Origin: Parus major
Lineage: Eukaryota > Chordata > Aves > Passeriformes > Paridae
Assembly (NCBI RefSeq): GCF_001522545.3
Contig: NC_031771.1
Location: forward strand, 25,732,847 to 25,796,846
Direction of reading: 5' to 3'
DNA length: 64,000 bases
Positions 39,351 through 50,300 of this stretch are shown here, in pieces; position 1 is the stretch's first letter; every line of letters starts with the position of its first letter. The notes beneath the pieces are model-generated. The model made no database searches. It was not told the origin of the DNA and worked only from the letters and a program-made list of their open reading frames with translations. Position numbers and translations under genes: made by a program.

Positions 39351-39505
39351 TGTGCTGGTTTGGGCTCAGGTATAGTTAGTGACAAGTATGAGGTTGTGTT
39401 TTGGATTTGTGCTGGATGATAGTAGAGATGTTTTTGTTATTGCTGAGTAGGACTTAGAGCCAAGGCCTTTTCTGTTTTTTGAAATGCCTTGTTGGTGAAG
39501 GGGAC
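39351..39505 (+). mobile_element. Fragment of an avian ERV LTR (5' part)
   Basis: It starts TGTGCTGGTTTGGGCT and continues with GTGTTTTGGATTTGTGCTGG, GAGATGTTTTTGTTATTGCT and AGAGCCAAGGCCTTTTCTG. These match, in order, the first half of an LTR family I know from neoavian genomes. The second half is absent or unrecognisable, no TATA or polyadenylation signal is identifiable, and the right boundary is uncertain. Confidence 0.55.
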
Positions 39506-40384
39506 ATTATCTAGCAACATGCAGAAATATACACTTGGTTTGTGAATGGTACCACATCTGATACATGAAAGATTCCTGTGGAGCTGAGTGCTTTGTGTTT
39601 CTGCTACTTGAATTGTTCTGTAGAAAACAGTTTGGATTCAATTGTAGTGATGCTGAGCCAAACCTAATCAAATTCAGCCACTATTTCTCTATTCATTGCT
39701 TTTTGGGTTCATCTACTCACTGTTGGCTTGAAAACAAAACACAGGGTTTGTTTTCAGGATTAATTGTGGTTTATGTAGCAGGACTGACTTTCCTAGTGCT
39801 CTCAGTTATAAGCTTGTAAGATACAAGTTGTGAGAGAAAATTCAGCCTAAGTGGATTTAAAGGTTAGCGTTTGGATACCTCTATTAATTGCTTAGCGTTT
39901 CTTATCTAGAATTGTCAAGGCTTATCTCAGCCACTTTAGCTGAATGCTCAATTGTCATAGAATCATTTCAAGTATTAGTGCACATTTTAAATTGTTCCAA
40001 CAACTAAGCAGATATCCCCCCTGGCTCCATTACAAATGTGCTTTAAGGTGCTGAATACTTGAAGGTGACTTCCTATTTCCAGCTTGCACTTCATCAGCAA
40101 GGTGATTTGTAACATGTAAATGTAATTGATAGCTCTGCCTGGAATCTGGAGGCTTTGCATAATTCTATTCCTTACTGCTAATTAGTCCACTAGTCAGTTG
40201 CTTTTCATATGATCCTTTATATTTTGACAGTCCTAAGAAGCAGTATTCATCTTTCACAGACATTTCTCTAAAACCAGCAGATGTTCTGGTAAATTCACAG
40301 TCTCAAGTGGGGTACTGAGTGAGGACTCCAAACAGAGGTTCACAGCCTAAATACCTTTGGTAGATGACCTGACCTCTGTAAGCA

Positions 40385-40398
40385 TATATATATATATA
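40385..40398. repeat. (TA)n microsatellite, short
   Basis: About seven TA units in intronic sequence. Confidence 0.85.
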
Positions 40399-41580
40399 AG
40401 CAATACCTTTTGGTATCCATCACACCTGTGCTCTCCAGCACCTTTATTTGAGATATCCTCACTGCTCTGGCTGTTGGGTTCCATGAGGCTGCTTTCTAAA
40501 ACATCTTTCAAAGCAAGGTCCCATTCTTTGTACTTTCTGGACATTCTGTAGAGGATGAAGTAATTTCTTGAACAATTCTTAATTAAAGTAACTTGCTTAA
40601 GGAAAGCAGACTCTTTATTTAAGCAGTATTCTATCTGAAGAAGAGTATGTTCCAAACACTTCATTATTTTGAGAATTCTGTCTCTGAAGATCAAATTCTA
40701 CATGAGTCCCTGTTACAGTAATCTATGGGTTTGAGATTTGATTTGATTATTTCTAGTACCATGAAAATGTCTTTAAGTAGGACTTAGTGGCATTTCAGTG
40801 CAAATGAATAATAAGATGTGGGTGTATGCCAGGCTTACTTTCATAAAAATGTAGTAGAAGAAATTACTTAAAGCTTTCTCTGGGCTGGGTTAATTTTGTG
40901 CCTGGATCTTTGTGTTATTCTTCTTAGGTGGTTTCTTTATTATTTTGAATTCAAAGAGTAATGTGAAAAAAGTATTATTTGTGTCCAACAAAATAAGGGA
41001 CAATAGCTGATAAAAATTAGGAAGAAATCCATCTGGTTGCAAGAGTTGACCTGAGCTGTCATTTGTTTTCACTGTCATTGATTCTGCTATTGCATGTGAT
41101 GAGGAGAAAATATCTTCAGTGCAGGAAGTTCTTGAGTATTCCAAAAGCTTTAACTCAGGATGAGAATAGTGGCTTACACAAAGATCCTTGCCATCATCTA
41201 CTGCTTGAGGGAGTGGCACACCATCATCCAAAGTATGGCACCTTTCTCCTCATCATAAATCTGCCAACTGTTGAAGAACAACCATGTTCTGAAGCTGTGT
41301 CATAGTTATTTCTATTTTCTGTGCATTAGTTCTTGCAACCCCACAATGTAGAATAATATTTTGGCGATACAAAATGCAAATTAAACAAGTTTAATGACTA
41401 TTCCAAAAATGTGGTTTGGGACGTAACTCAAATCTCAGTTTGTTCTGGTCACCTTATGTCCTGTGAGATTATTGTTTGTGCTGCTTTGCACAGGGATGCA
41501 GATGTGAATGTGTTTTTTAGATGAAGATTTTCAAGGTGTGTTGTTCTGCTTCAGGCTGGAGCCTTCCTCTATACCACTGC

Positions 41581-41595
41581 TTTTTTTTTTTTTTT
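41581..41595. repeat. Poly-T tract (15 nt)
   Basis: Fifteen consecutive T in intronic sequence. No element body is recognised beside it. Confidence 0.9.
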
Positions 41596-42038
41596 CTGAA
41601 TATTGGTGCTGTTGTTTTTTTCCTAGCAATAAATATGGCTGTCTAACATTCAGTTTTTCAGAACATACCCTGCTCTTAATGAATGTGATCATTTACACAG
41701 TGTCACTATAGTACTGGCATGCTAAATAATTTAGAGAGCTGTGGCAGGTAGATAGCTCTGTGGTGTCTATGTTACTATGGCAATACATTTGCTTAATGTA
41801 AATATTAGTCATTCTGACCGTATGAATCTCAGAGCTTCTGACATTATTAGCTGTGTCTTGGAGGTGGGAGTCTGCATATCTAAAAGAAAAGTAGTTCTGG
41901 CAATATTAATAGTTTAAAGATTACTTTCTTTTTCATAATTCCTTCTGCTTTGTGACCGAGCTGAATAATCTATTGATTTTAATGAGCAGAGCAGAATATT
42001 TCTCCCATTTCTTTATCATGGTTGTAATGCAGCTATAA

Positions 42039-42074
42039 AGAATACAGTTATAAAGGAATGTATAACTGTATTCT
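42039..42074. repeat. Perfect hairpin, 14-bp stem, 8-nt loop
   Basis: AGAATACAGTTATA (42039-42052) and its exact reverse complement (42061-42074) flank an 8-nt loop. Pairing does not extend outward, so it is too short for a microRNA precursor. Confidence 0.9.
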
Positions 42075-43414
42075 GATCCTCCAAAAGTTCAGCTGACTGA
42101 AGTGATAGGAAATAAGATCTTGAGGTCCATCAGCTTTGCTCCTGATCATACAGTCAAAGCGGTTTAGGAACACAAGAAATAAAATCAAATTTGGAAGAAA
42201 AATTTCAGGGGTATTATACTGAGTTCCCGGACTTCAAGAGGAAGCTAAGCCTATGAGGGTTTTTCATTCTCTCTGTGGGTACCAGCAGGTCTAGAATTGC
42301 TTAAGAAACACCCAGTTTGTCTGAAAATTAATGTAGAAGCAATATGTTAATGAAGTTTGTTTCTTAAATAGTTTTTTATATTTTTTAGTCCATTTTTGGA
42401 ACCATTTCCAGGGAAAATGAATTACCTTCTGCGAAATCTTCTCTTTATTGCTGGCTTATTCTTGATTGTATGAACTATGATTTTGTTATGATTTTGTTAT
42501 GAGGCAACAAACAGAAGCAGAAAAATAGTTAGATCACAGTTGTTAGACTATGTAAAAGCTCAGTCACTTCAAGCCATGAATACTGAATATACACTGGTAG
42601 TATTTGTAACATTTTATGAACTTTTTGAAACCTCGATGTGTTAAACTGCTAAGCTTAAGATCAATTTTTAAAAGATTTGTCAGGTATGTGCTGCCCTTTC
42701 CCTGTGTTTAGAATTGTCCCCACCAAACATCAGTAATGCAGAAAAAAGAAAGCATAGTAAGCAGCGAACTATGCCTTTAATTATTTGTAGGGTGGATTAT
42801 ACTGGAGGTTTCTGTGTGCTGCAGTCTGACATCAGAGCTCAGCATCTATCTGTGTTTGGCCCATTATATGTCAAAGAAGGAAATAATTAAAAAAAACAAT
42901 AGTAGCCAAGCAAAGACTTCTGATTTCTTTGAATTTCACAGAAGAGATTTTGCTGGACTTGTGTAAGTGTTCGTCACTTTTTCTGTCTCTGAGATGATAA
43001 AACTTTCACTGTCAGTGTTTGCACGTAAGGCAAAGCTCTGTGCTGGACAAGAATACAAACTAGAGTTGTTAGTAGCCTTTCCATGGCACTGATATTCACA
43101 AATGCTAGTCTGGAACTCAAGTTAACCTAGGAAAATTAATTATTTACCACATACCTTTTCCTGACAAGCCTACCTGTGGGAATACTGTGCTGTTGGCTGT
43201 CTCTTCTTTAAAAATATAGTATGCTTTAGGTGTATCTGTTGATAGTAGATGCAGAGAAGTATTGAAACATTTAGATTCAGAATGCATACCAAATATTAGT
43301 GTAGTTGAAATAGTAATTGGAGGAGCTTCTCTGATTATGCTTTTAGTAAACAAACCATACTCATAAAATGGCTTGGGAAAAGCCACATCCAGCACAATGT
43401 ATTGCAGGAAAAAG

Positions 43415-43450
43415 ACAGAGTAGAAAGTGCAGAGACACTTTCTACTCTGT
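43415..43450. repeat. Perfect hairpin, 15-bp stem, 6-nt loop
   Basis: ACAGAGTAGAAAGTG (43415-43429) pairs exactly with CACTTTCTACTCTGT (43436-43450). Flanks do not pair further. Confidence 0.9.
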
Positions 43451-43827
43451 GGGAAGAGCCTGTTTAAAAGAGAGTTCTTCCTGTGGAATCAGGCTGGCAG
43501 GGTTTTTCCCTTAGGGAAAGAGACTCCATGGTTCAGCCTTTTCAAAGTCACATGTATCAATTTTTAGTACACATTTTTGTGAGGGATACTTTGAGCCCTC
43601 AACAAACATTCTTTTCTAGGTTTGGCTTCAGGACCTGATGTGTGCCACAGTATCCATGTGAAGAGCATGGTAGAGAGGGAGGGAGGGACTGAAGGACATG
43701 GTCTGTGTTCCCTTAGTATAACTCATACGAAAGGACTCTGGTGGAGAGGCTCGGCTGGCCTGCTGAGCTTGTGGCTGGCTTGATGAGTGTGTGGTATCTA
43801 GAATCTACTACTGAAGTCAATTGCTGG

Positions 43828-43853
43828 TTTATTTGTTTGTTTGTTTGTTTTTG
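43828..43853. repeat. (TTTG)n microsatellite
   Basis: Several imperfect TTTG units in tandem on the + strand. Confidence 0.85.
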
Positions 43854-45523
43854 TTCAGCTGCAGCACAGTCTTGGGGATGCTGGGCGGTACTCACAGCTT
43901 CCTGCAAGCAGGGATGCAGTGGAATGCTCCTCAGAAAGCCAAATCTTTTTTTATACTGCTCCACAGTGTACCAAATCTTTTCTTTTTGACCTCCACAGCA
44001 TTTCGTTGCTCCTATTGCTGAAACATGGCATGCCTGTATTTTAAAGCTGGGCTGAAGAAGTGGAATGGATTGTGTTACAACCTAAATGTTTAATCTGGGT
44101 GATAAATTGAAAGGAACAGAAGTGTGTTCAAAAAAGCAGTTGCATTTAATGTTTCACACATGATTTGCTCAGCTAGTTTCTTTTACTGTCACAGTGCAAG
44201 TGCTTTTTCACTTTTCCCCGCAGAAGAAAAAAAATCTAATTGTTCTGCAGTGCCTTTTTTACAGGTGTAATGAATGTCTGCTTTTGAGTATTACCTTACA
44301 AATAAAAAGTGGATATTTTATCTATAGTGTTTTCATGCTTTTTGTTGTCATTCTATATATTCTACTTTGAAAAGGTAATGATGGTTATTATGCAGTCCTG
44401 TGTTTGACTCTCCTACGGAAAGGAGTGTTGTGTTGGGATGGGGGGATCCCAGAGGAACTGTGTATTTCAAGCTTGTGCGGACTATAAATTGTTTTTGGAC
44501 TGGCACATGTGAGTTGTCACACTGGGTACTGTTGATCCATGGATAACTGGCACTTAATTATCCTATCTCATTTTATTTCCATTGCTGTCACAGGACAAAT
44601 ACATCGTGGAGATTAAAATGGAAAAAATATTATGGCCTTAGTCCTCTTACATTATCCTTAAAAATATTTTTTGTCAATTTAAGTGCTTGCATAGATGTGG
44701 CATAAAAATACATAGGCTAAAGTGTATTTCCATTACCTTTTCCAGTAAATGGAGGTGTTTTTATAGTTATATTTGTAGTTTTGACAGAAGATGGCGAAAT
44801 AGGTGAGAAAAAACCAACAGGTATGGTTTCCAGGGTTTTGTTGTTAATTTTGTTAGTATCTCAGTTTCTGTTTTTGAGCAAGTGCTTTCTTTTTATGTTA
44901 AGGATTAAAGAGTATATGTCAAGTGTAATTTAATATATTGTAGATACAAAAGTATTTGTCACTTGATGCTTGATGTTACTGCAATAAGACAGACAGACAC
45001 TGTTGAAATCATAGTAATGAGCGATGTTTATGTTGATGTAGCATTTTTAGAAGAACGTGGCTTTGGGTTCTCAGAAGGATGAGGAAAAAGGCACAGAAGG
45101 CTTGTGCTTTCTCACAGCATGACCTCAACAGGTGTTTATTTCCAGGTGCAGAACACTTAACTTCAGAGCTACAGTAATACTAAAGGATGTGATTCTAACA
45201 TCCTGCTTGGGTATTATAGTTTAATGCCACTCAGCATTATAATTAGCTTTACTAGACATTAATAAGTGGGTTTAATATTCAAACCATGGTGTTGGAGTTA
45301 AGTGTGCCAATGAACCTTATCACTGGAGCAAAATGTAAATTTTAACTCATTTATCTCATTAGTCTTTAATAAGGCTGTGCTTCGCAAATCATGGCTGCAT
45401 CATCTGCTGATTATACCCTCTGATCTGCTAAGCAAAATAGCAATCTAATAATAGCCATACATTGCATGAAATTCTCCCATTGGTGTTCTGAAATGCTTCA
45501 TGTATCTATTTTTTTTCATTTAG

Positions 45524-45578
45524 GGGGCCTTGATTGTGTCTTATCTCTTCTGCACAGTGCCAAAATATAAAAATAAAG
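45524..45578 (+). other. Weaker candidate cassette exon (55 nt) with an open hydrophobic frame
   Basis: A T-rich acceptor ending in CATTTAG and a donor AAAG|GTAAGATG after 45578 enclose 55 nt. One frame is open throughout and reads ALIVSYLFCTVPKYKNK, a hydrophobic then basic string. The exon is not a multiple of three and I recognise no family. It lies next to AT-rich sequence (45200-45500) that looks like constrained non-coding DNA. Coincidence is quite possible. Confidence 0.18.
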
Positions 45579-45989
45579 GTAAGATGAGTGTTTTGCCAAA
45601 TAGAAGTTTATGAGGGTCTGTTAGTGTGTAGTCTGTAAGTCTAAGAGTGTGGTGCATTGGGATTCTGAGGGGTTTTGGGACAGGTAAATGGCCAGACAGC
45701 CAACTGAATAATGTTGACTTGCTGCTTTACTAATAATCAGGACTCTCCAGAAATGCATGGCTCTTGTATTAAAGGAGAAACGGATCTGAGTGATTTGCCT
45801 CAGGCCCATGTGAAAGGGAACAGAACTGGAGGAGAAAGTAAAGTCTCATGGCTTGAGCACTTGTATGCAAGGAGTTGCCATTGCAGCTTGTGATGATGAT
45901 TGCTGTGTGCCCTGCGTGTTATTCAGAGCAAGTAAGTGGAAGGTGAATACATTTTGAAGTAATTATTCTATCAAGTCCAGTTTTGATGC

Positions 45990-46039
45990 TTTTCCCCAGA
46001 AAGCAACTTTCTGGGGAAAGTATACTTTCCCCAGAAAGT
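45990..46039. repeat. Three alternating inverted units with a perfect 34-bp palindrome
   Basis: A 14-nt unit, TTTCCCCAGAAAG-like, occurs forward (about 45990-46003), inverted (46007-46020) and forward again (about 46025-46038). The last two form a perfect 34-bp spacerless palindrome at 46006-46039; the first two form an alternative hairpin with a 3-nt loop. Confidence 0.92.
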
Positions 46040-46831
46040 ATAGCATTGTCTAAATCTAAAGAAAGTTGTTCAGTTCTTCTGGAGACTTTGAAGCTTTGAA
46101 GGTTTCTCAATAATTGTTGGTAAGATGCACTAACGGTGAGTGAGCAGGGATGATTCTGGTGTCTGAGGCAGCAAAACTCAGACATTCCACTTGTAAACTG
46201 ATTTGGTTTGGGTTTGCTTCCATGTGGTCTTTTATTTTGAAAAATTCATACTAGCATTCTCAGGTTGAATTTTTTGATGTTTGCATCTCTTTCTAGAGCA
46301 ACATTAAAACAGTATTTCAGATACATATAGTCTGTTTAAATGGTTGCTAGGGGTACAAGGGGGAATCTCTTTTCACACCATAGTGTGTTAAATTGATATT
46401 TAAACTTCTTTCTAGTGTTCTGAGGGACGTTAGCAGTGTATTGTAATAGCAACAGATGTTGCCCTTGCAGGGGCACAGAGGCTGTTGACTACTTTTGGGC
46501 ATAGATGGACTATTCTAGTACTCATCCTTCAGAGTACTGGGTTGTATTTTCTATGTTGATCTTACTGATGGTTTTGTAGAATACATTTTCACAGAGAAAA
46601 CTCAGTATTTTCCCTATTTAGAGAAAACCACGGATTTGTCTCCCAGTCCTACTGAGTTAGAGGATGGAGGGGCATTGGCACAACCCCATATGTACAAATG
46701 GAATTCAGTGGTTTTCATTTTAAAGTGTTGGCAACTTTGAGGACTTATTCTTTCTAATTAGACTGATTATTGTGGTATCCATAATTGCAGCTGTATGTGC
46801 CTTTGGTACTGGGACTCCTGAAGAGAGGCTT

Positions 46832-47370
46832 TCATAGGATCATAGAATGGCTTGGGTTGGAAGGAACATGAAAGATTTTCCAGTTTCAGTCCTGCCACCA
46901 TGGGCAGGGACATCTTTCACTAGACAAGGTTACTCAGGGCCACATCTAACTTGGCCTTGAATCCTTCAGGGATTGGGCATCCACATCTTGTCTGGGAAAC
47001 CTATTCCACTGTCTCACTACCCTCTGAGTAAAAAACTTCCTAGCACCTAATCTAAACCCCTCCTCTTGTAGTTCAAAAACATTTCCCCTTGTCCTATCCC
47101 TGTCTGTCCATGTAAAAAAAATTGCTCTCCCTCCTTTTTGTAAACTCCCTTAAAGTACTGGAAAGCTTTAGTGAGGTCTCCCTGGAGCATACTACATGCT
47201 GAACAACCCCAGCTCTCTAAGCCTGTCTTTGTAGGAGAGGTTCTCCAGCCTTCAGGTCATCTCTGTGGCCCTCCTCTGGACCTGCCCTAACAGGTCCATG
47301 TCTTTCTTGTGCTGAGGACTGTCGACCTGGGTGCAGTATTCCAGGTGTGGTCTCACAAGGGCAGGGTTTT
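46832..47370 (-). mobile_element. CR1 LINE 3' fragment, minus strand
   Basis: It begins TCATAGGATCATAGAATGG, then GGGTTGGAAGGAACATG, CACCATGGGCAGGGACATC, TAACTTGGCCTTGAATCC, CTGAACAACCCCAGCTCTCT and TCCAGGTGTGGTCTCACAAG. This is the reverse complement of about 540 bp of the CR1 3' region, well preserved but with stops. It accounts for the minus-strand frame at 47217-47402. Confidence 0.92.
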
Positions 47371-50300
47371 CTTCTATCCTTCATTAATTTATCATTAGTC
47401 ATGTATATTTGGTTTTGTGCTGCCTTACTAGTAACACCATTTATTTTCAGTTAGTTTTTTCAGCACAGACACTTGGTTGTATGCAAATGCTTCATAAAGT
47501 CACCGGAGGGCTTCCTGAGACATTCTGTGATTCTCAGGACTGAGGGTAATATATTTCAGAGTAAAAGTCTGCTTGAGAACAGCAGGAATGTCTGAACTGC
47601 CTGACAGTTCTGAAACAGCAGGGAAGGGCTTTATTATTGCAGTGGCTTGGGCATTCTGTGCAAGAATAATGTTATCTGTGGGGCGAGGTGAAGAAAAAAC
47701 AGAAAGGAGATGGCAGCATAAGTGGTGATAGTAGAAATACAGTGAGTTTTGTTTTAGCAGAGGGATAGCTGGTAAATGATGTAACAGCTTTGCATATTCT
47801 ACAATAGTTTCATACCTAATGCATTAAAACAAAAAATTGGTTTGACATATGCTTTCTACAATTCAGAGGTTGGAAAAACAATCATAATTTTTTTAATTCA
47901 GTGTCAAGAACCATGTCCTGAGGAATAAAGTTGGAGGTTTCACTTCCAAATGTGCTGTGGTTGCAACTGACAGCTGTTCAAGGTCTGTGCATACAGACGG
48001 ACTTTCTTGTGTCTCTTTGAACTCCTTCTGTCTTCGGCTTGGAAGCTCTCTGAGGACTGTTGTGTCAGACCTGACTGTGGGATACGGTAGCTTCTGCAGC
48101 TCTGACAGCCTTACATGGTAGGACAGAAGAGGAGGTGAGAAGCCACAGGGCTCTCCCAGGCATACACAGACACTCCCCACTTTCAGAACTGTGCAGGCAG
48201 GAATGAACAACCTGGTGATGGGTGGAACCTGTGCTTTCCCACGCCAGTAGAAGCTTCCATAGGTGTTACAAAATTAGATGGGAGAGGCTGTGGTTTGGCT
48301 TTTGGTTATTTATGCCAAGAAGCATTCCTGCCAGGGCTGACATTCATCTCTCTGATTTACTAGGCTTTCAGTAGTGGTGATTCCAAGCGTTAAAAAAGTT
48401 TAAATAGTAATTAGATTTTATTTTCACATGAATCTGATACTTGCTTCACCTTTTAGTAGATACATTTGTGCGGTTCTGTGTTTTTGAGCATGCCTTTTAT
48501 AAGATGAATTATTTTCCCTTGCAATTTGTTAGGTTATTTGACATCTTTTACTCTCCAGGGTGTGACAGTTGCTAGTTTATCTGCATTCCTTCCTAGACTA
48601 GAAAGACACCTGTGTTTCTGTTCATGGTTTCTCAAAGGTTCAAAGGCAAGACTGAAAAAAAAAATAGACAGAATTATTATCAAAGTGCCAGATTACATGG
48701 ATTTTTTTTTAATTGTTCCTCTGATTGTTTATCAGTTTGTTTTTTTTTTTGCATACTGGCAACATGTCTGAGACAGGTGTTGTATAGACTATATGTATTG
48801 CGTTTTTGGCCAATGCATTCATATGTTTCATTATCCAGGGAAATGCATTCACAGGAATGGGAGATGCTGTAACGATATTCAGTTTTCAGTTGCAGAAGAC
48901 TAGGTGGTGTAGGAGTGTAAAATATTTTCATAGTAGAGTAGCCTTATGTTCGGAGATCAGAGATGCCGAATTAATTTGCACTCTGTGTAATGGAAAACTT
49001 AACACTGTATACATGACATAAATAATTTTATTCCTAGGAAAGCTGGAGAAGCTTCAAGAGAAAAACATCTGCCACCTGTATAAAATGCAATGTAACTAAA
49101 TAGAAATGGAAATATAAATAACATGTTGATTTTTCTTTGATCTGACTTTTTATGCAGTAAACATCATAAAAATGCCAACACTCAATTTTGGATTTTCTTG
49201 TTTAATACCATATGTATTAGAAGCAAAAAATTTAACCTACATATAGAAAGCTATGATCTGCCAAAGTCCACCCAACATGCAAATCTGTACCAATACTTTT
49301 AAATCAGAGTGTCACTGCAGGAGGTGAGGTTGTTTTTTCATGGAACCGTGTTCACAGATGTGTTATTTTATTGAGGTTCTTGACTTTGTTATAGGAATTA
49401 ATATAACATGAATCTTCAACTTCTGCTTGTCTGCTCTGAGTTGGAATAGAAAGGGAGAAGAGGGAAAGCAGTGTTTATTGTGCAGTTTCCTATGACACAG
49501 ATACCTGGGGCTTTGTGCCTTGGGAATGGGGAGCTGGAGAAGTAGGAGAGGATTTTGTAAGGAAGTGTTCATTTTGCCATTTTTTTCCCAAGTTTGACAA
49601 TTGCAAATCATAAAAATAATTTTGCAAGGGGCTTTCTCTTTGTCAGACTTGAACATAATTTAGGACAAAGGAGGTTCACCAGTTTCTGGAGCTTTCTCCA
49701 AGCTAAATTTGAAATGTCTGATGCAAACAATACTGGTTCACAGAGTTCTGTTGTTTCTATCTTTCTTTTAATTCTTTTAAGGAAGGAAAGAAAACTGACA
49801 AAAATACATTTATGTTTAGAAGTATCAATCCAATAAATATAACATTTTGCCACAAGGCCTACCTAATATGAGGCAGTAGAGGTACACAGAGAGAGGAAGG
49901 AAAATAACCTTTCAGATTTTAGTAGCTCATTAAGTTGACTAGGTTTGAGGAGTAATTTGTGATGGGCTTTTGCCATCCTACAGTGCACTGAAACAGTTGT
50001 CCTGAAGCTCTGTAACAAGATGCTTTTGCTCATTCTCTTTGTTCATTAGTTCATCATGTCACTAACATGCTATTTTTTCAGAGTGTAGGAAATAATGTTG
50101 ACTTGGTGGATAAGCAGCTTGGGGTGGTAATTATCTCTAAAATGAGTAGTTTCAGTAACTGTGTACAGAAGATAAATGACAGATTCAAGTTATCTAGTCA
50201 ATTATTATAGTCCATAGTCCACTATAATGAAGATATTGAGAGGTATAGAAGGGTTTACTGTGTTAGCGACTTAAATTTAGATAGAGTTATAAACTGATTT

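Noticed and set aside
42039..42074. MicroRNA precursor
   Set aside because: The stem is only 14 bp and pairing stops at both ends; a precursor needs a longer stem of about 30 bp.
45919..46185. 88-codon minus-strand frame over the palindrome
   Set aside because: It has no family resemblance and spans a recent-looking inverted repeat; chance frame.
47217..47402. 61-codon minus-strand frame
   Set aside because: It is a short surviving frame inside a CR1 3' fragment, not a host gene.
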